Source: Atherix ibis (lineage: Eukaryota > Arthropoda > Insecta > Diptera > Athericidae). From it: a stretch of 64,000 bases of DNA. The stretch covers positions 48,523,020 through 48,587,019 of the forward strand of contig OY282607.1 of assembly GCA_958298945.1 (NCBI GenBank), read 5' to 3'. This document shows positions 33,929 through 44,560 of this stretch, piece after piece. Every line of letters starts with the position of its first letter. Positions within the stretch are counted from its first letter, which is position 1. A model generated the notes under the pieces. The model was not told the DNA's origin, made no database searches, and saw nothing but the letters and a program-made list of their open reading frames with translations. The translations under genes were made by a program, and so were the position numbers.

Positions 33929-35170
33929 CGAGGGTCGTTCAATAAGTCCTTAGAAAATCCGAGAAATTGCGCTCGTAGTGTCGGTAAAGATTTTTTTTTG
34001 TAAGTAGCTGTCAAAATTTCAGCTCGATCCATAGCGTAGGTCAATTTCTATCGTTGATTAAAGTTAACGACATTTATTTGTGCATAACAATGTAAAAAAG
34101 CGAGTTTAGGGCTGTCATCAAACATCTCCATTTGAAAGGCTTAAGCCCGAAAGAAATCAAAGCCGAGTTGGATGCAGTTCATGGCACATCTGCACCTGTG
34201 TTTACGACGGTTAACAATTGGGTGAATGAATTTAAACGTGGCCGTTCATCCACAAAAGATGAACATCGTTCAGGACGCCCAGTTGAGGTGTCTACTCCTG
34301 AAATCATCGACAAAATCCACGATCTGATTTTGAACGATCGGCGAATTAAAGTGCGCGAATTAGTTGGTACAGTCGCTTCAATTTTGCATGAAAAATTGTC
34401 TGTGAAAAAAATTTCGGCAAGATGGGTGCCGCGTTTGCTCTCAGAGGAGAATAAGCGCAATCGTGTAGTGGACTCTGAGGCTATGTTGGCACTCTTTCAT
34501 CGCAATCCTGCCGAATTCCTTCGTCGATATGTCACTGTGGACGAAACCTGGATACACTACTACACTCCAGAAACGAAGAGACAGTCATCACAGTGGATTT
34601 TCAAGGGTGAACGGGCTCCGAAGAAGGCAAAACCTGTGCCATCGGCCGGCAAGGTGATGGCCACGGTCTTTTGGGATTCGCAGGGCATCGTTTTTATCGA
34701 CTACTTGGAAAAAGGAAAAACCATAACAGGAGCGTATTACGCGTCGTTATTGCAACGGTTGAGCGAGGAAATCAAAGAGAAACGCCCCCATCTGAAGAAG
34801 AAAAAAATCCTCTTGCATCAGGACAATGCGCGTGTGCACACCTGCGCTGTTTCCATGGCCAAAATTGTGGAATTGAGAATGGAATTGTTGCAGCATCCCG
34901 CTTATTCACCAGATTTGGCCCCGAGTGACTATTTTCTTTTCCCCAATCTGAAGAAATGGCTTGGCGGACGACGGTTCACTTCCAACGAGGACGTCATTGC
35001 TCAAACGGATGAGTATTTTGCAGAACTTCCGAAATCCTATTTTTTGAAAGGGATACAAATTTTGGAAAAGTGTATAGAGCTAAAAGGAGATTATGTTGAA
35101 AAATAAAATTTTTTTTTTTTAAAAACAGTTTTTTTCCATCTTTTTCCAAGGACTTATTGAACGACCCTCG
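33929..35170 (+). mobile_element. mariner family A, copy A3
   Basis: Both ends are complete: CGAGGGTCGTTCAATAAGTC at the left and GACTTATTGAACGACCCTCG at the right, flanked by TA (33927-33928 and 35171-35172). 1242 bp. It is the cleanest copy for defining the family ends. Confidence 0.92.
34090..35106 (+). pseudogene. mariner family A transposase, stop at codon 2 (A3)
   Basis: The ATG at 34090 is followed at once by TAA where other copies have GAA (MEKSEF). Otherwise the frame is open to GDYVEK at 35106. In-frame deletions remove seven residues (EATGISQ) in the helix-turn-helix region and four near the C-terminus (KRLE-type). All catalytic blocks are present: VTVDETWIHYYTPE, LLHQDNARVHT, YSPDLAPSDYFLFP. 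Translation could only restart downstream, without the first DNA-binding helix. Confidence 0.88.
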
Positions 35171-35172
35171 TA

Positions 35173-36985
35173 TTATTACTGATAGTTGATTACATATGAA
35201 TCAAGATATTTAATAAATTTCTGGTAGTCCGAAAAATAATTGACCAAAGAAAATTTCTAGTTTTCTTCAAATGTCCATCCAAAAGATTATTTGTTCACTC
35301 TTGAAACCTCCACTAATAATTTCAGGCGTGATTTTCAATCACATTTTCTTATACCAAAAATGAGTGATTACATTTTATACTGGCAAATAATTATTGTAAT
35401 TAAACTTTTAATAATGATATTTTATATAATTTATTATAGCTAAGTATTTTTTAAGAACATAATATTTCTTAAATTGTTTACTAACTTAACATTGATATAA
35501 AATTGGTAGACAAATTTGTTTTTTTTTGTTGTTTTTTAAATATAAATTATTTAAAAAAAATCCATTAAATTTTGTAGAAACGTATTTCGGTAATGTGATA
35601 ACATAAAATATAAAATACAAATTCATTTTTTTTCATTAAAAGGTTATCAATTTCTACACATTATTAGGAAATAAAATTATTGGAGAGTGTCGCAAGCACA
35701 ATTATCATTTTGGCTGCTATACTATTTTTACCAGTTGTAATCAAAATCTTATCATATTCAGCAACAAATTTAGAATCGTAGTGTCATTTTAACCTTAAAA
35801 GTTGCATTGACGTAATTTGAAAATTTGTGAATAAATCTTTAAAATCTGTTTACAGTAGTTAAGTGTGCAAATTTGATAAAAAAAAAATATTCAGTTAGTA
35901 CGAAACTACAAGTTTATTTATTTATTAATGGAAAAAAACAATGGAGAGTGATTAAACAAGTGAATGAAGTCTGACGTTCATTATGCTCACAGAACGCTTA
36001 TATTAATAATAATATTGGAGACATCTATCTGATAAAACTATTGACCCAGGTAAACAGAAGTAAGATTACAATCAAGTTTTTGGAACGAAAATTCGTAGCG
36101 GACACGTTGTTATTACGAAATTAAGGTGAGCTATTGCTATGATAAGAATGCATACGTGACTGGAGATGTGCTCCCTTGTAACTTTCTCATTGGATATAAT
36201 GATATCTTTTAGTCTTGCGAAAGTAATCTTCTGGCAAATATTGTCAATCTGATTCACATAATTTTAGTTCAGTTCCCGGCAAAACAACATTGTTAACTGA
36301 TTCCGGGAATCATCTCTAACTACGTCAGATTCGAAGCAACCAAATTCAAAACGTAATAAATTGCCTCAAGTGCGTATACTATGCAAATATAATAAATCTC
36401 AGTAGGTAAAGTACTAGTACTTCCCTCCAATCTTATTTATGCGAGTCCATCATTGTACTATATTTGCGTTGGAATAAAAATATTTTATCTCAATGCTATT
36501 ACAAAGTACCTTCTTTGTTGCTATGGTACATGCTTTTTTTACTCATTGTCATAGTATAAATACATTGTCGTTTTAAATTATCTGTATTTTGTAGAAATAT
36601 TTAAAAGAAAATATACTCTTAATTATAATTGCACAAATAGTATCCCTTTAAAATAGTTCATACTTTATTAAATTCGAATTAAAATCATTGCTCATTTAAG
36701 TTACAAATTATTATATGGAAAATGTCATCAAAATTAGTATTAAAAAAAAGAAAACTTGTTTTGAACGTTATTCTTACGGGCTCAAGTATTCGGCGGATTC
36801 TTAACCGAACGGAATATGTGTATACTCGTAGTAAATAAAAGATAGCGAATACATTGATAATTGCGTTTTCCTTCTATTTATAGGAAAAAATTATCATCTG
36901 AAATTGATTAACGACTAACAGTCAAAACGGATCTACTTAAAACGATTACAAAATTAGATATTAAGAGAAAAGATTAAAAATACAA
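35173..36985. other. AT-rich non-coding sequence
   Basis: No gene, RNA or element recognised. Confidence 0.5.
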
Positions 36986-36989
36986 AAAG

Positions 36990-38215
36990 TCTATTATCAA
37001 TAATAAATTTAATGTTGATTATTAATTAATAAAGCTTATGCAAAGTGCATATGCACATATATGAGGTCTCTTCAAAAAATATCGGGAATTTTTTTTTTTT
37101 CAAATTTTTTTTATTTATTCATGAATATCTATTTTGTCCCCTTCAAAGTAAGCCTCGAAGTACTTAAAAAAATCAAATTTTGTGATCTTGTTCAGCTCCT
37201 CCTTCGATGCCGTCATTATCACCTCAATCGTATCGTAGCGTCGTCCTTTCATGGGGCTCTTCAGTTTCGGGAACAAGAAAAAGTCACAGGGGGCCAGATC
37301 TGGGGAATACGGTGGCTATGGAATTATTAGTGTGTTGTCTTTGGCCAAAAATTCGCGCACAAGCAACGATGCGTGAGCAGAGGCGTTATCATGGTGCAAA
37401 AGCCAATTTTTGTTCTTCCACAAATCCGGGCGTTTCTGGCGGATTGCTTCGTGCAACTTGCGCATAACTTACAGGTAATATTCCTTATTGACTTTTCTAC
37501 TCTGTGGTAAGAACTCATGATGCACCACGCCCCAGCAATCGAGAAAAACTGTAAGCAAAACCTTCACATTCGACCGAACTTGGCTTTTCGTCGTTCACAT
37601 CTTCTCGGCCCTCTGAGAACATTTTGTACCACCGATAAACTTTGCTTCGATCCAAGGTAGTTTCACCATGTGCCACAGTCAACATTAGGAATGCGTCCGC
37701 ACAATTCATTTAGTTTTTCACACAAAATTTGATACAGATTCTTTGATCCATTTTTTGGAATGGGTAAAAATCGAAGACGAGCCAAAACACGTGCAAACAA
37801 AGCAGCTGTCAAAAATTAACTGAACATTCAAAATGGCTGAATTTGACATGAGTACCAACATAACGGCACAAAAAAATCGAAATCGAAAATACGTAACCCG
37901 CGATACTTTTTGAACAGACCTCGTATAGGGTGTCTAACTAGAAATGCATTTAACTTCAAAGGATAATTCCTTGATTCTTGAAAAGAATGCAATTCTTCCA
38001 CAGAATGACTCCATTTTTAGTGCACACGGAGTTACAGGGAGTTTAATAATTTGGCCTATGCTGGTATCATATGGTATTCAAATTTTATTTATTCCTAAAC
38101 TTGCTTTAAAAGTATTACTTGTCATTCTTCAATATTTTCATATAAAATCTTGAAGAAAAAATGCCAGACTTAAAAAAAAAACTTCATTATCATATTAATT
38201 TGATTTTTTAATAGA
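36990..38215 (+). repeat. dispersed repeat R, copy 2, split by mariner E2
   Basis: The left piece (ATGTTGATTATTAATTAATAAAGCTT and ATGCACATA, to 37061) and right piece (from 37924, AGGGTGTCTAACTAGAAATG, ATTCCTTGATTCTTGAAAAG, ATTTGGCCTATG) join into the sequence found uninterrupted at 30.22-30.62 kb. Confidence 0.7.
37062..37923 (-). mobile_element. mariner family E, copy E2, internally deleted
   Basis: Ends TGAGGTCTCTTCAAAAAATATCGGG and, at the right, TTTTTGAACAGACCTCG, with TA on both sides. On the minus strand the transposase starts ATG at 37751 (MDQRICIKFCVKN), then TAA. The frame MNCADAFLMLTVAHGE, VYRWYKMFSEGREDVNDEK follows. A deletion then joins to the CAAGTTCGGTCGAATGTGAA segment, so the first catalytic Asp is gone. 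After the junction, blocks from VLLTVF to the NNTLI/PPYSPDLAPCDFFLF region are readable across frames. Confidence 0.85.
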
Positions 38216-38800
38216 ACAGACCTCCTATTAAAACGACTCTACCCGATCCTAGTTAATGAAAAATTATTCCTGAACACCAATTTGGCTTCCGATCTGACCA
38301 CTCCACTATCCAGTAATGCCATCGCATTGTTGATCACATTGCATCCTCTCTTGAAAGGAAAGAGTATTGCCCAGGAGTATTTTTAGACATCTCCTAACCT
38401 TTTGATCATGTACAGTATCCTGGACTCCACTGGAAACTGAAGAGCTTTCTTCCTTCAACATACTACCTTATCATAAATTCATATCTCTCCCAAGTTGCAA
38501 TTAACTCATATATCCTATTCTAGTCGGAGTCCCACAAGGCAGTATCCTTGGTCCCATTTTATATAATATTTATACCCATGACATCCCATCTGATCCTTAT
38601 ACTATCATTGCTACTAATGCAGATGATACGGCCATACTTGATACCCATGCCAAATCCTGACATAGCTTCCGACAATTTACCAATGAGGGTAAATGAACAG
38701 AAGAGTGCTCACATTACTTTCACACTTTGTCAAGGCAAACCTACCCTTTTATACCTTAATAGCAACATAATAAAAAGCCGGAAAAATTTCATATATGTGT
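38216..38800 (+). mobile_element. jockey-like RT relic
   Basis: Across frames: LLKRLYPILVNEKLFLNTN, then QFGFRSDHSTIQ, CHRIVDHIASSLERKEYCPG and VFLDIS (motif A region), [29 protein letters not shown] (motif B), [13 protein letters not shown] (catalytic ADD) and MRVNEQKSAHITFTL. Same family as the 30.6 kb copy but older, with many frameshifts and a deletion after motif A. No poly(A) visible. Confidence 0.75.
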
Positions 38801-38999
38801 AAAAAAAACTTGCGCTATAAAACCTAATATTCGGTTTACAAAATTTCTCTTAGTGATAAAAATTATATCGTAACGAATTGTTCTCTAATGTTTTAACCAC
38901 TGCTAGGTTTAAAAGAGAGAGTTTAATTTCCAAAGTAGTATCGTATTGAAACAGTATGGATGAAAGAATTATAAGTAATTCACTAGAAATCGTATTTCG

Positions 39000-40690
39000 T
39001 CAAAACGCGAAATGAAAAACGCCATCCCTCAAAGATCCCCTATATCTACAATTCTATTATAGCTGATCTTCAACATCAAACTAATAACGCCATCTGCAAT
39101 ATCAACACTGGGAGCAGCATAAACGGTGCGGTGATCTGTACATAGCACCCACCTTACCTTTATGTTTGCAGGAAAAAATATTGTAGTCTATCTGATTCGT
39201 CCATGAAAATGTAATCTTCAGATTAACAATGCAATTGACAAAATTAACACCATTCTCTGAATGGTTAAAATTTTACTCAGCAGCAAAAGTAAGGTAAGAC
39301 CAAATTAGGTAATTAGAGTAACCAACGCCATTTTGTATGGAACCTTACTCTATTTCTGTGTCAGTGTGCCAAAAGCAGGGATAAAGGTAGTCGAGGCTAG
39401 ACAGTGGAGGAACACATCGGACATCTCCGTTGGAGTCTATACTAACTGGCCGAAAGCCTATCTCTTTCTATCTTCAAAAAGCTCGCCTAAATTCAATTTA
39501 CAAAAACATATTCCATCCAAATTACCCCCTCCACACTTTAATCAAAAACATTATCATCTCCCCCAGTTCAAAAAGGAATTCATCATCGCTGTCCTTATTA
39601 ATATCCCACCTTGAAAGTAATTTCTCCATCCTTCCCCTCGTTTTCCAAACATTCCTTCTACACCTAGATTGGAAATCGTAGTTGGGAGCAAAGTTGAAAG
39701 TAACTGCTTCTCTTGAAGGGTAGTACTGATCCGTCCAAATATAGGAAACTTTTCCTTGAACAATTGGACGGATTAAAAGATGATCGACTGTTGTTCACGG
39801 ATGCCGCCGCTGATACCGTTACTACATATTTTTCGGTCGTCGAACTTTTTGGCTGCAGTACCCGCGCACTATGTTCTGAAATCTTCCCTTAAAGGACAGC
39901 TCCATATTACGGGGAGCTGTGGGCCATTAAAACGGCAATTGAAATTGCGAACAATATTCCCAGCCAACAGAGCGTTGTTATTTTTAGCGACAGCGTTGCC
40001 GCTCTTAAAGCCATTTATGACCCATCGAGTGACCAAGTACTTAGCGCATTTCGTCATAGCCTACTTAGGAATAGGAGTGTCGAGTAACTGGAGAAACACT
40101 CCGTCGACCAGTGACCACAGTCATTTCCAATCTGCGTCGCCTACTAACAGAATGGCAACTAACACCATTAGTTATCCGCAGACACGATGGCTGGACCAAT
40201 AGCGACACATTTTTGTCAACTCGTTGGATAACCACCAATAAACTAGTCTATTCAACATCCATACCGAGATTCTGGGCGCGGAAGCTCCTCAGTATCCGAA
40301 TTAGACATACTGCTCTTACTCATAACTTCCTTTTTGGCAACAACAATCATCCCTTATGACAATACTGTGGCACCCATTTTACTATCATCCATATTATACA
40401 TGAATGCCACATAACCAAGAATTACTTAGCGAGCAGAATTTCTCCCATTATGGAGCTCCTGGACTAAATAATCCCTATTTAAACTTCTTCAACATACTAG
40501 TTTGCTCCACAAATTATAACAAAATGCTCAATATTCTATACTACTAACCATAGACCAATCTCTCTCAGATAACTTCCCACACGTACTATAAAGTCGCCAA
40601 ATGGCCTCACGGTCGTGGCGCTATTAAATGTCCCCTGGCCCTTGTGTAAGAGACCTTATCAGCAACAACAACAATTCACTAGAAACTAGT
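39000..40690 (+). mobile_element. I-like non-LTR retrotransposon with RNase H, decayed
   Basis: The left part has an RT relic (NAIPQRSPIS, compare GIPQGSPIS; QLTKLTPFSEWLKFYSAAK). The linker follows (GVYTNWPKAYLFL and LKARLNSIYKNIF-like text). The RNase H domain is then readable across frames: LFTDAAADTV (first acidic residue), YYGELWAIKTAIEIAN (Glu) and VVIFSDSVAALKAI (Asp). The C-terminal tail has HNFLFGNNNHPLCQYC-like and ECHITKNYL text. The end lies near a CAACAACAACAA run (40670). Many stops. Confidence 0.7.
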
Positions 40691-40828
40691 CAGGTGCATA
40701 CTCACTACGGGTACGTAGAATGACGAAAATGCCAGTCAGTTACCAGTACATTTGGAGATGCCGAAAAGAATTAATAAGTTAGTTATGAAAAAATATGAAA
40801 TGCCAAAAAATATGAAAAAATTAAATGC

Positions 40829-41068
40829 AGCGACCTTAGTGGCCCAGTGCTTAAGACATTTGAGCACAAATCGGAAAGATCCGTGGTCCGATCTTCAGTC
40901 GGGGTAGTTGACATTGTTGCATAGTCTAAATTTATTGTGTTAAGATAGCAAATAGTGTAATTTTTATACTGAAAATAATAACTTAGGCATTCTGTTTATG
41001 TCACAGGCTGATTCGCCCTCAAGATAACTGAGTCCCAAATCGCTAAATTAGACCATAAACAACAATAA
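40829..41068 (+). mobile_element. probable tRNA-derived SINE
   Basis: The head GCGACCTTAGTGGCCCAGTG resembles a pol III box A (TGGCCCAGTGC). GTGGTCCGATCTTCAGTCGG, about 45 bases on, resembles box B (GGTTCGANTCC). The tail ends near AACAACAATAATG. Spacing fits a tRNA-like head, but I see no second copy in the window to prove dispersal. Confidence 0.45.
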
Positions 41069-42185
41069 TGTTCTATATAAAATTGTAAGAATCATGAACA
41101 TGTAGATATATAAGAACCACAAGAGCACAGAGTACCATGTACATTAATTACTTGATATTACAAAACAAAGTATTGTCAATATTGAATATTAACTATTTTA
41201 GTTACTTTGTACTTTATTATTAAGAGAAGACATATTAGCAACAACTTTTGATACACAAAAAATGACTTGCTCATCACAATGTATTCGACTATGTTTATTT
41301 GCATACAGAATTATATCAAATAGGAAAAAAAATAGTAGCCAACAAAGTAGAAATAATCAAGTTACTTTGATATTGGATTATCGGAAGTTTTATATGCCTT
41401 CTCTTCTATCGCAGGCACTCTATGGTTTCTCTGAAGAAATCCAAGATTATTTTACCTATTTCGATTGTATAAAGCTAATGTTTATGAACAACTGAAATTT
41501 TATCTTCAATCAGTCAATAATAAACACCAACAGATTAGGTGTCAAATAAGGCCTCTGGTAAGGAAATCAAGAAGGCTATCGTCTAAACTAATATCTTCTA
41601 TTTATTTATTTGTGTTCTCTAATCAAATGTGTTATATTTAAGTATATATCAATCGTGGTTGCACAGTAATATTATAAACTAGCTTTAGTCAAGTGACATT
41701 TAATATTCACACCACTATTGTAATGTAAACGCTTTTCAGTTCAATAAATTCACAGTTGGTTTGATTACTTGATTGTACAAAAGGAAATATGTCCCAACGA
41801 TTGTCTAAAAGAGAATGCAAAGATATTATACATTAATATGATTGATTTTATATTTTTATTGATGCATTTCAAAAATCGGTAACATGATAGGACTTTGGAA
41901 ATAAAATTGTGGTTTTTCATTGCATAAAAATTTAACTAAGCATTCCGTAAATCATGTTGCTTTGCAAACGATTTGATTACATCAACAATATAAAAGTGTT
42001 CAAATAAATAATAAACTAAAACTAGAACCGAATCAAATATGCTTGCAAGAGTTATCGAGGAAATTATTTTTATTATATACCTTCTTTTATGGATGGTGAC
42101 AAAATGCGGTTGATTCCTTTCTTCATTGTTTATACCTCTTCCATTAGTCCAAAACGCTTCAAATGTAACTCACTTCCTATCAGCT
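41069..42185. other. AT-rich non-coding sequence
   Basis: No gene or repeat recognised. Confidence 0.5.
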
Positions 42186-42191
42186 TTGATG

Positions 42192-43135
42192 TTAATCAGA
42201 TGTTGCAGGTGAGGCCCTTAGATGTTCCAAGTGCCGCCGAAAGTTCAGCCTCTCTCCAACCTTTACTCTAAAGTAACGTACCTCCCGTGCGTATCGGTTC
42301 CCGACCGACTCTAATCGAATATTCAGCGTCCTACCAGGTGCGAAAAAACCCCTCAACAACATACACACAGTTTTCCTATCTGAGACATTCACCCCCATTC
42401 TATTACCCCATTCAGATGCCATCTGCTTATAGCAGCTTTCCGCTACCTCTACCGCATACCTACTCTCCCCTTCAATTTCAAGCAGAAGGTCATCCACATA
42501 TGCGATCACACCGCAATCGATATCCTCCAACAGCACCAAGAGACCGTTCATCATCATATTCCAGATGGCGGGGTCACAACCCTCCCATTGTTCCCGCATA
42601 CGGCCGCATAACTTTCATAGAAGTAACTTTGTCATAGAGAAGTTTCTTCACATGAAACCTCATCAAGCCGCTCAATAAAGCGATCCCATCGCAGTCAATT
42701 GAGGCACTATGGAAATCCACAAACACACCATATACGTACTTACTCTCACGCTCAGCAACATACCGTCTTATACACATCCAAGCGCCCTTAGCTAATTTAC
42801 CTTTTGTAAATCTATACAGAGAACCGGACACATTGAAGTCTGCCAACTTCACATTCAGCCGGTGTACCATCATCCACTCGAGGACCTTGCCGAATAATGG
42901 CAGTAAGATTGAGCTTTTAGACTTGGGCAGAATAATTTCTCTATTCAATCGGGAACTATACCACTCTCCAGTAAGATTGAGCTTTTAGACTTGGGCAGTC
43001 CTAATTTCTATTCACTCGGGAAATATACCACTCTCCAGGCATTCACCGTATAGGCTACTTATATGTGCGGGAATAGCCCGCCAAACACTCCACATCATTT
43101 CACCGGTTACGCCGTCTTATCCTTGGGCACTTCCC
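42192..43135 (-). pseudogene. R1-clade reverse transcriptase, first two thirds, broken
   Basis: Blocks in order on the minus strand: a frameshifted GVTGEM-like and ECLE-like start near 43100; ILPKSKSSILLPLFGKVLEW and MVHRLNVKL; GSLYRFTKGKLAKGAW; YGVFVDFHSASIDCD (motif A, normally FxDFxxAFDxxxW, so altered); WNMMMNGLLVLLE; CGVIAYVDDLLLEIEGESR (catalytic Y[VA]DD, here YVDD); and VNVSDRKTVCMLLRG. Homology stops near 42192, before the thumb end and zinc finger. Confidence 0.78.
42901..43036. repeat. tandem duplication, period about 67 bp
   Basis: AAGATTGAGCTTTTAGACTTGGGCAG occurs at about 42906 and again at about 42973. Each is followed by AATTTCT...ATTCA and ACTCGGGAA-like text, then ATACCACTCTCCAG. 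Confidence 0.85.
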
Positions 43136-43463
43136 ACTTTCGTGCTTCACACAGAATATTCAATTTCATCCAATTCAAAGGGTAGGGGGTACCTCCTGCC
43201 AGAATACACTTCCTCTTGCATTTCGATCCCAGGAAAGAATTCATCCATTAATGCATTCATACTATCCTCTCAATTAATCGTATACCCCACATTCACTCTG
43301 ATACTCGAAATATTTATTACATTCATACCACTGGCCAGAATCACCCCTCTTGCTATCCCAGAGCGGAGAAACAACATTCGCGTCCACATCAATCAACACA
43401 GGTGAATGTCCTCACTTTACAAGCACTGTGTCGAGATATCGACGGTATGGTTCTATTTCAAGG

Positions 43464-43838
43464 CTAAACCTGCAATACACCAAGATATTGTAAAGCTCTA
43501 TCCCCCTTCTTCATCCATACATACACATCAAGTTCATTGCAGGACTCATCTACTAGCACTACATCCACACCCACGCCAACAACAGCGACGGCCGAGTCAA
43601 TTTTATCCCCGGCTCTGGCGCTGGTGATAGTCCTGACGGATCTTCCCAATCCGCACACCGATCCACCATAAGAGTATGGCTCTTGGATCGATGCAACGTC
43701 CACTCCATTCTCGCACATATACACACTCAACTCATTCACAGCTGCAGCAGACCCATTTACATTTATTTGGATGCACCTAATCATACTAGAAAAACAATGC
43801 TCATTCTCTCTCTCTCTCTCTCTCACACAATCTAACAT
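43464..43838 (-). pseudogene. R1-clade endonuclease N-terminal part, broken
   Basis: IRCIQINVNGSAAAVNELSV (Asn of the QxNxN motif), MCENGVDVASIQEPYSYGGS (catalytic Glu of QEPY) and VAVVGVGVDVVLVDE are the opening blocks of the APE-like endonuclease domain of R1-clade ORF2. The frame ends near 43464. The His/Asp end of the domain is not readable. Confidence 0.78.
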
Positions 43839-44393
43839 ACATTGGGCAATCGTCAGATATGACTGAGTGCATGCCAGAAAGAACTAGCAGATGACTGTTG
43901 CGACAATATTCCACGTTCGAGAATTCTCGAGCTAGATGGTCACAGCTACCACACCTACTACAGAGCCTTCCAGTCCGCCTACATCCATCCCGAAGATTCC
44001 CAAAGTCCAGGTAGCCGTGGCACCTTCGTACCAATTCGTATTTACGAATTGGCATACACAACAATCCCGCAAACACACGCCTCTCACGCCACATTTTCTC
44101 CTTAAACTTCTATTCTCTCCTTCATCTGTGATTCCCCTCATATTTTTCTTCTTGAGCTGCTGTAAGAGTTCCGCGTTCGATACCTCCGCCAGCACGGCGT
44201 GGATTACCAGCTTCGGCCTAGCCCTCTTAGGCGCACTCGTCACTAAGCCAGCCTTAGCCAGATCAGCTGACTTAGCAACTCGGCGCAGTTCGCCCGTTAT
44301 TACGGCGCTATTACAAGAACCCGTTATTACGGCTGCTAGCGCAGTGGCGAGTATACAACCCCTCCCCCTCCCGCGGGCCCCCTTTCCATTCAT
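43801..44393 (-). pseudogene. R1-clade ORF1 (Gag) C-terminus with zinc knuckles, broken
   Basis: The N-terminal side (43932-44393 frame) has ELRRVAKSADLAKAGLVTSA and RARPKLVIHAV. After a frameshift the other frame has RRCHGYLDFGNL, CSRCGSCDHLAREFSNVEYC and SGMHSVISDDCPMY. This matches the paired CCHC knuckles of R1-clade ORF1, with some ligands lost (for example the last Cys of the first knuckle). The protein would bind element RNA. Confidence 0.75.
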
Positions 44394-44410
44394 ATTTTCA
44401 TCAGTTTTCG

Positions 44411-44560
44411 ATATTGAAGACCTCCCTAAGCAAGGTTTATATTCTGCTTCTTCTTGTTACCGAAACTTCAAGATTCTACTGCTGCTTGTGCTCTCGATAA
44501 GGAGTATTGCCCATAGGCTCGTTTCAATATAAAGTGTTATGGCAAAAGTCCCATTCCCGT
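44411..44560. repeat. dispersed repeat segment, possibly R1 5' UTR
   Basis: GTGCTCTCGATAAGGAGTATTGCCCATAGGCTC (44490 onward) resembles 32.32 kb. It adjoins the 5' side of the R1 copy. Confidence 0.4.

Larger units (their letters stand above)
42190..44410 (-). mobile_element. R1-clade retrotransposon, 5' half (ORF1, endonuclease, RT start)
   Basis: On the minus strand the order from 44410 down is ORF1 with zinc knuckles, AP-like endonuclease, then RT to just past the thumb start. The 3' half is missing, the opposite of usual 5' truncation. It is the same family as the 15.3-16.9 kb copy, with overlap at 42280-42575. A tandem duplication of about 67 bp lies at 42901-43036, and a (CT)n run at about 43807-43825 lies between ORF1 and ORF2. 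GC content is visibly higher than in the flanks. Confidence 0.82.

Noticed and set aside
43807..43825. (CT)n run as a regulatory GAGA site
   Set aside because: It lies inside an R1 relic between ORF1 and ORF2 and is simplest as a microsatellite.
43936..44532. 198-codon + strand open frame
   Set aside because: Antisense of R1 ORF1; no similarity of its own, and the minus strand carries the zinc knuckles.
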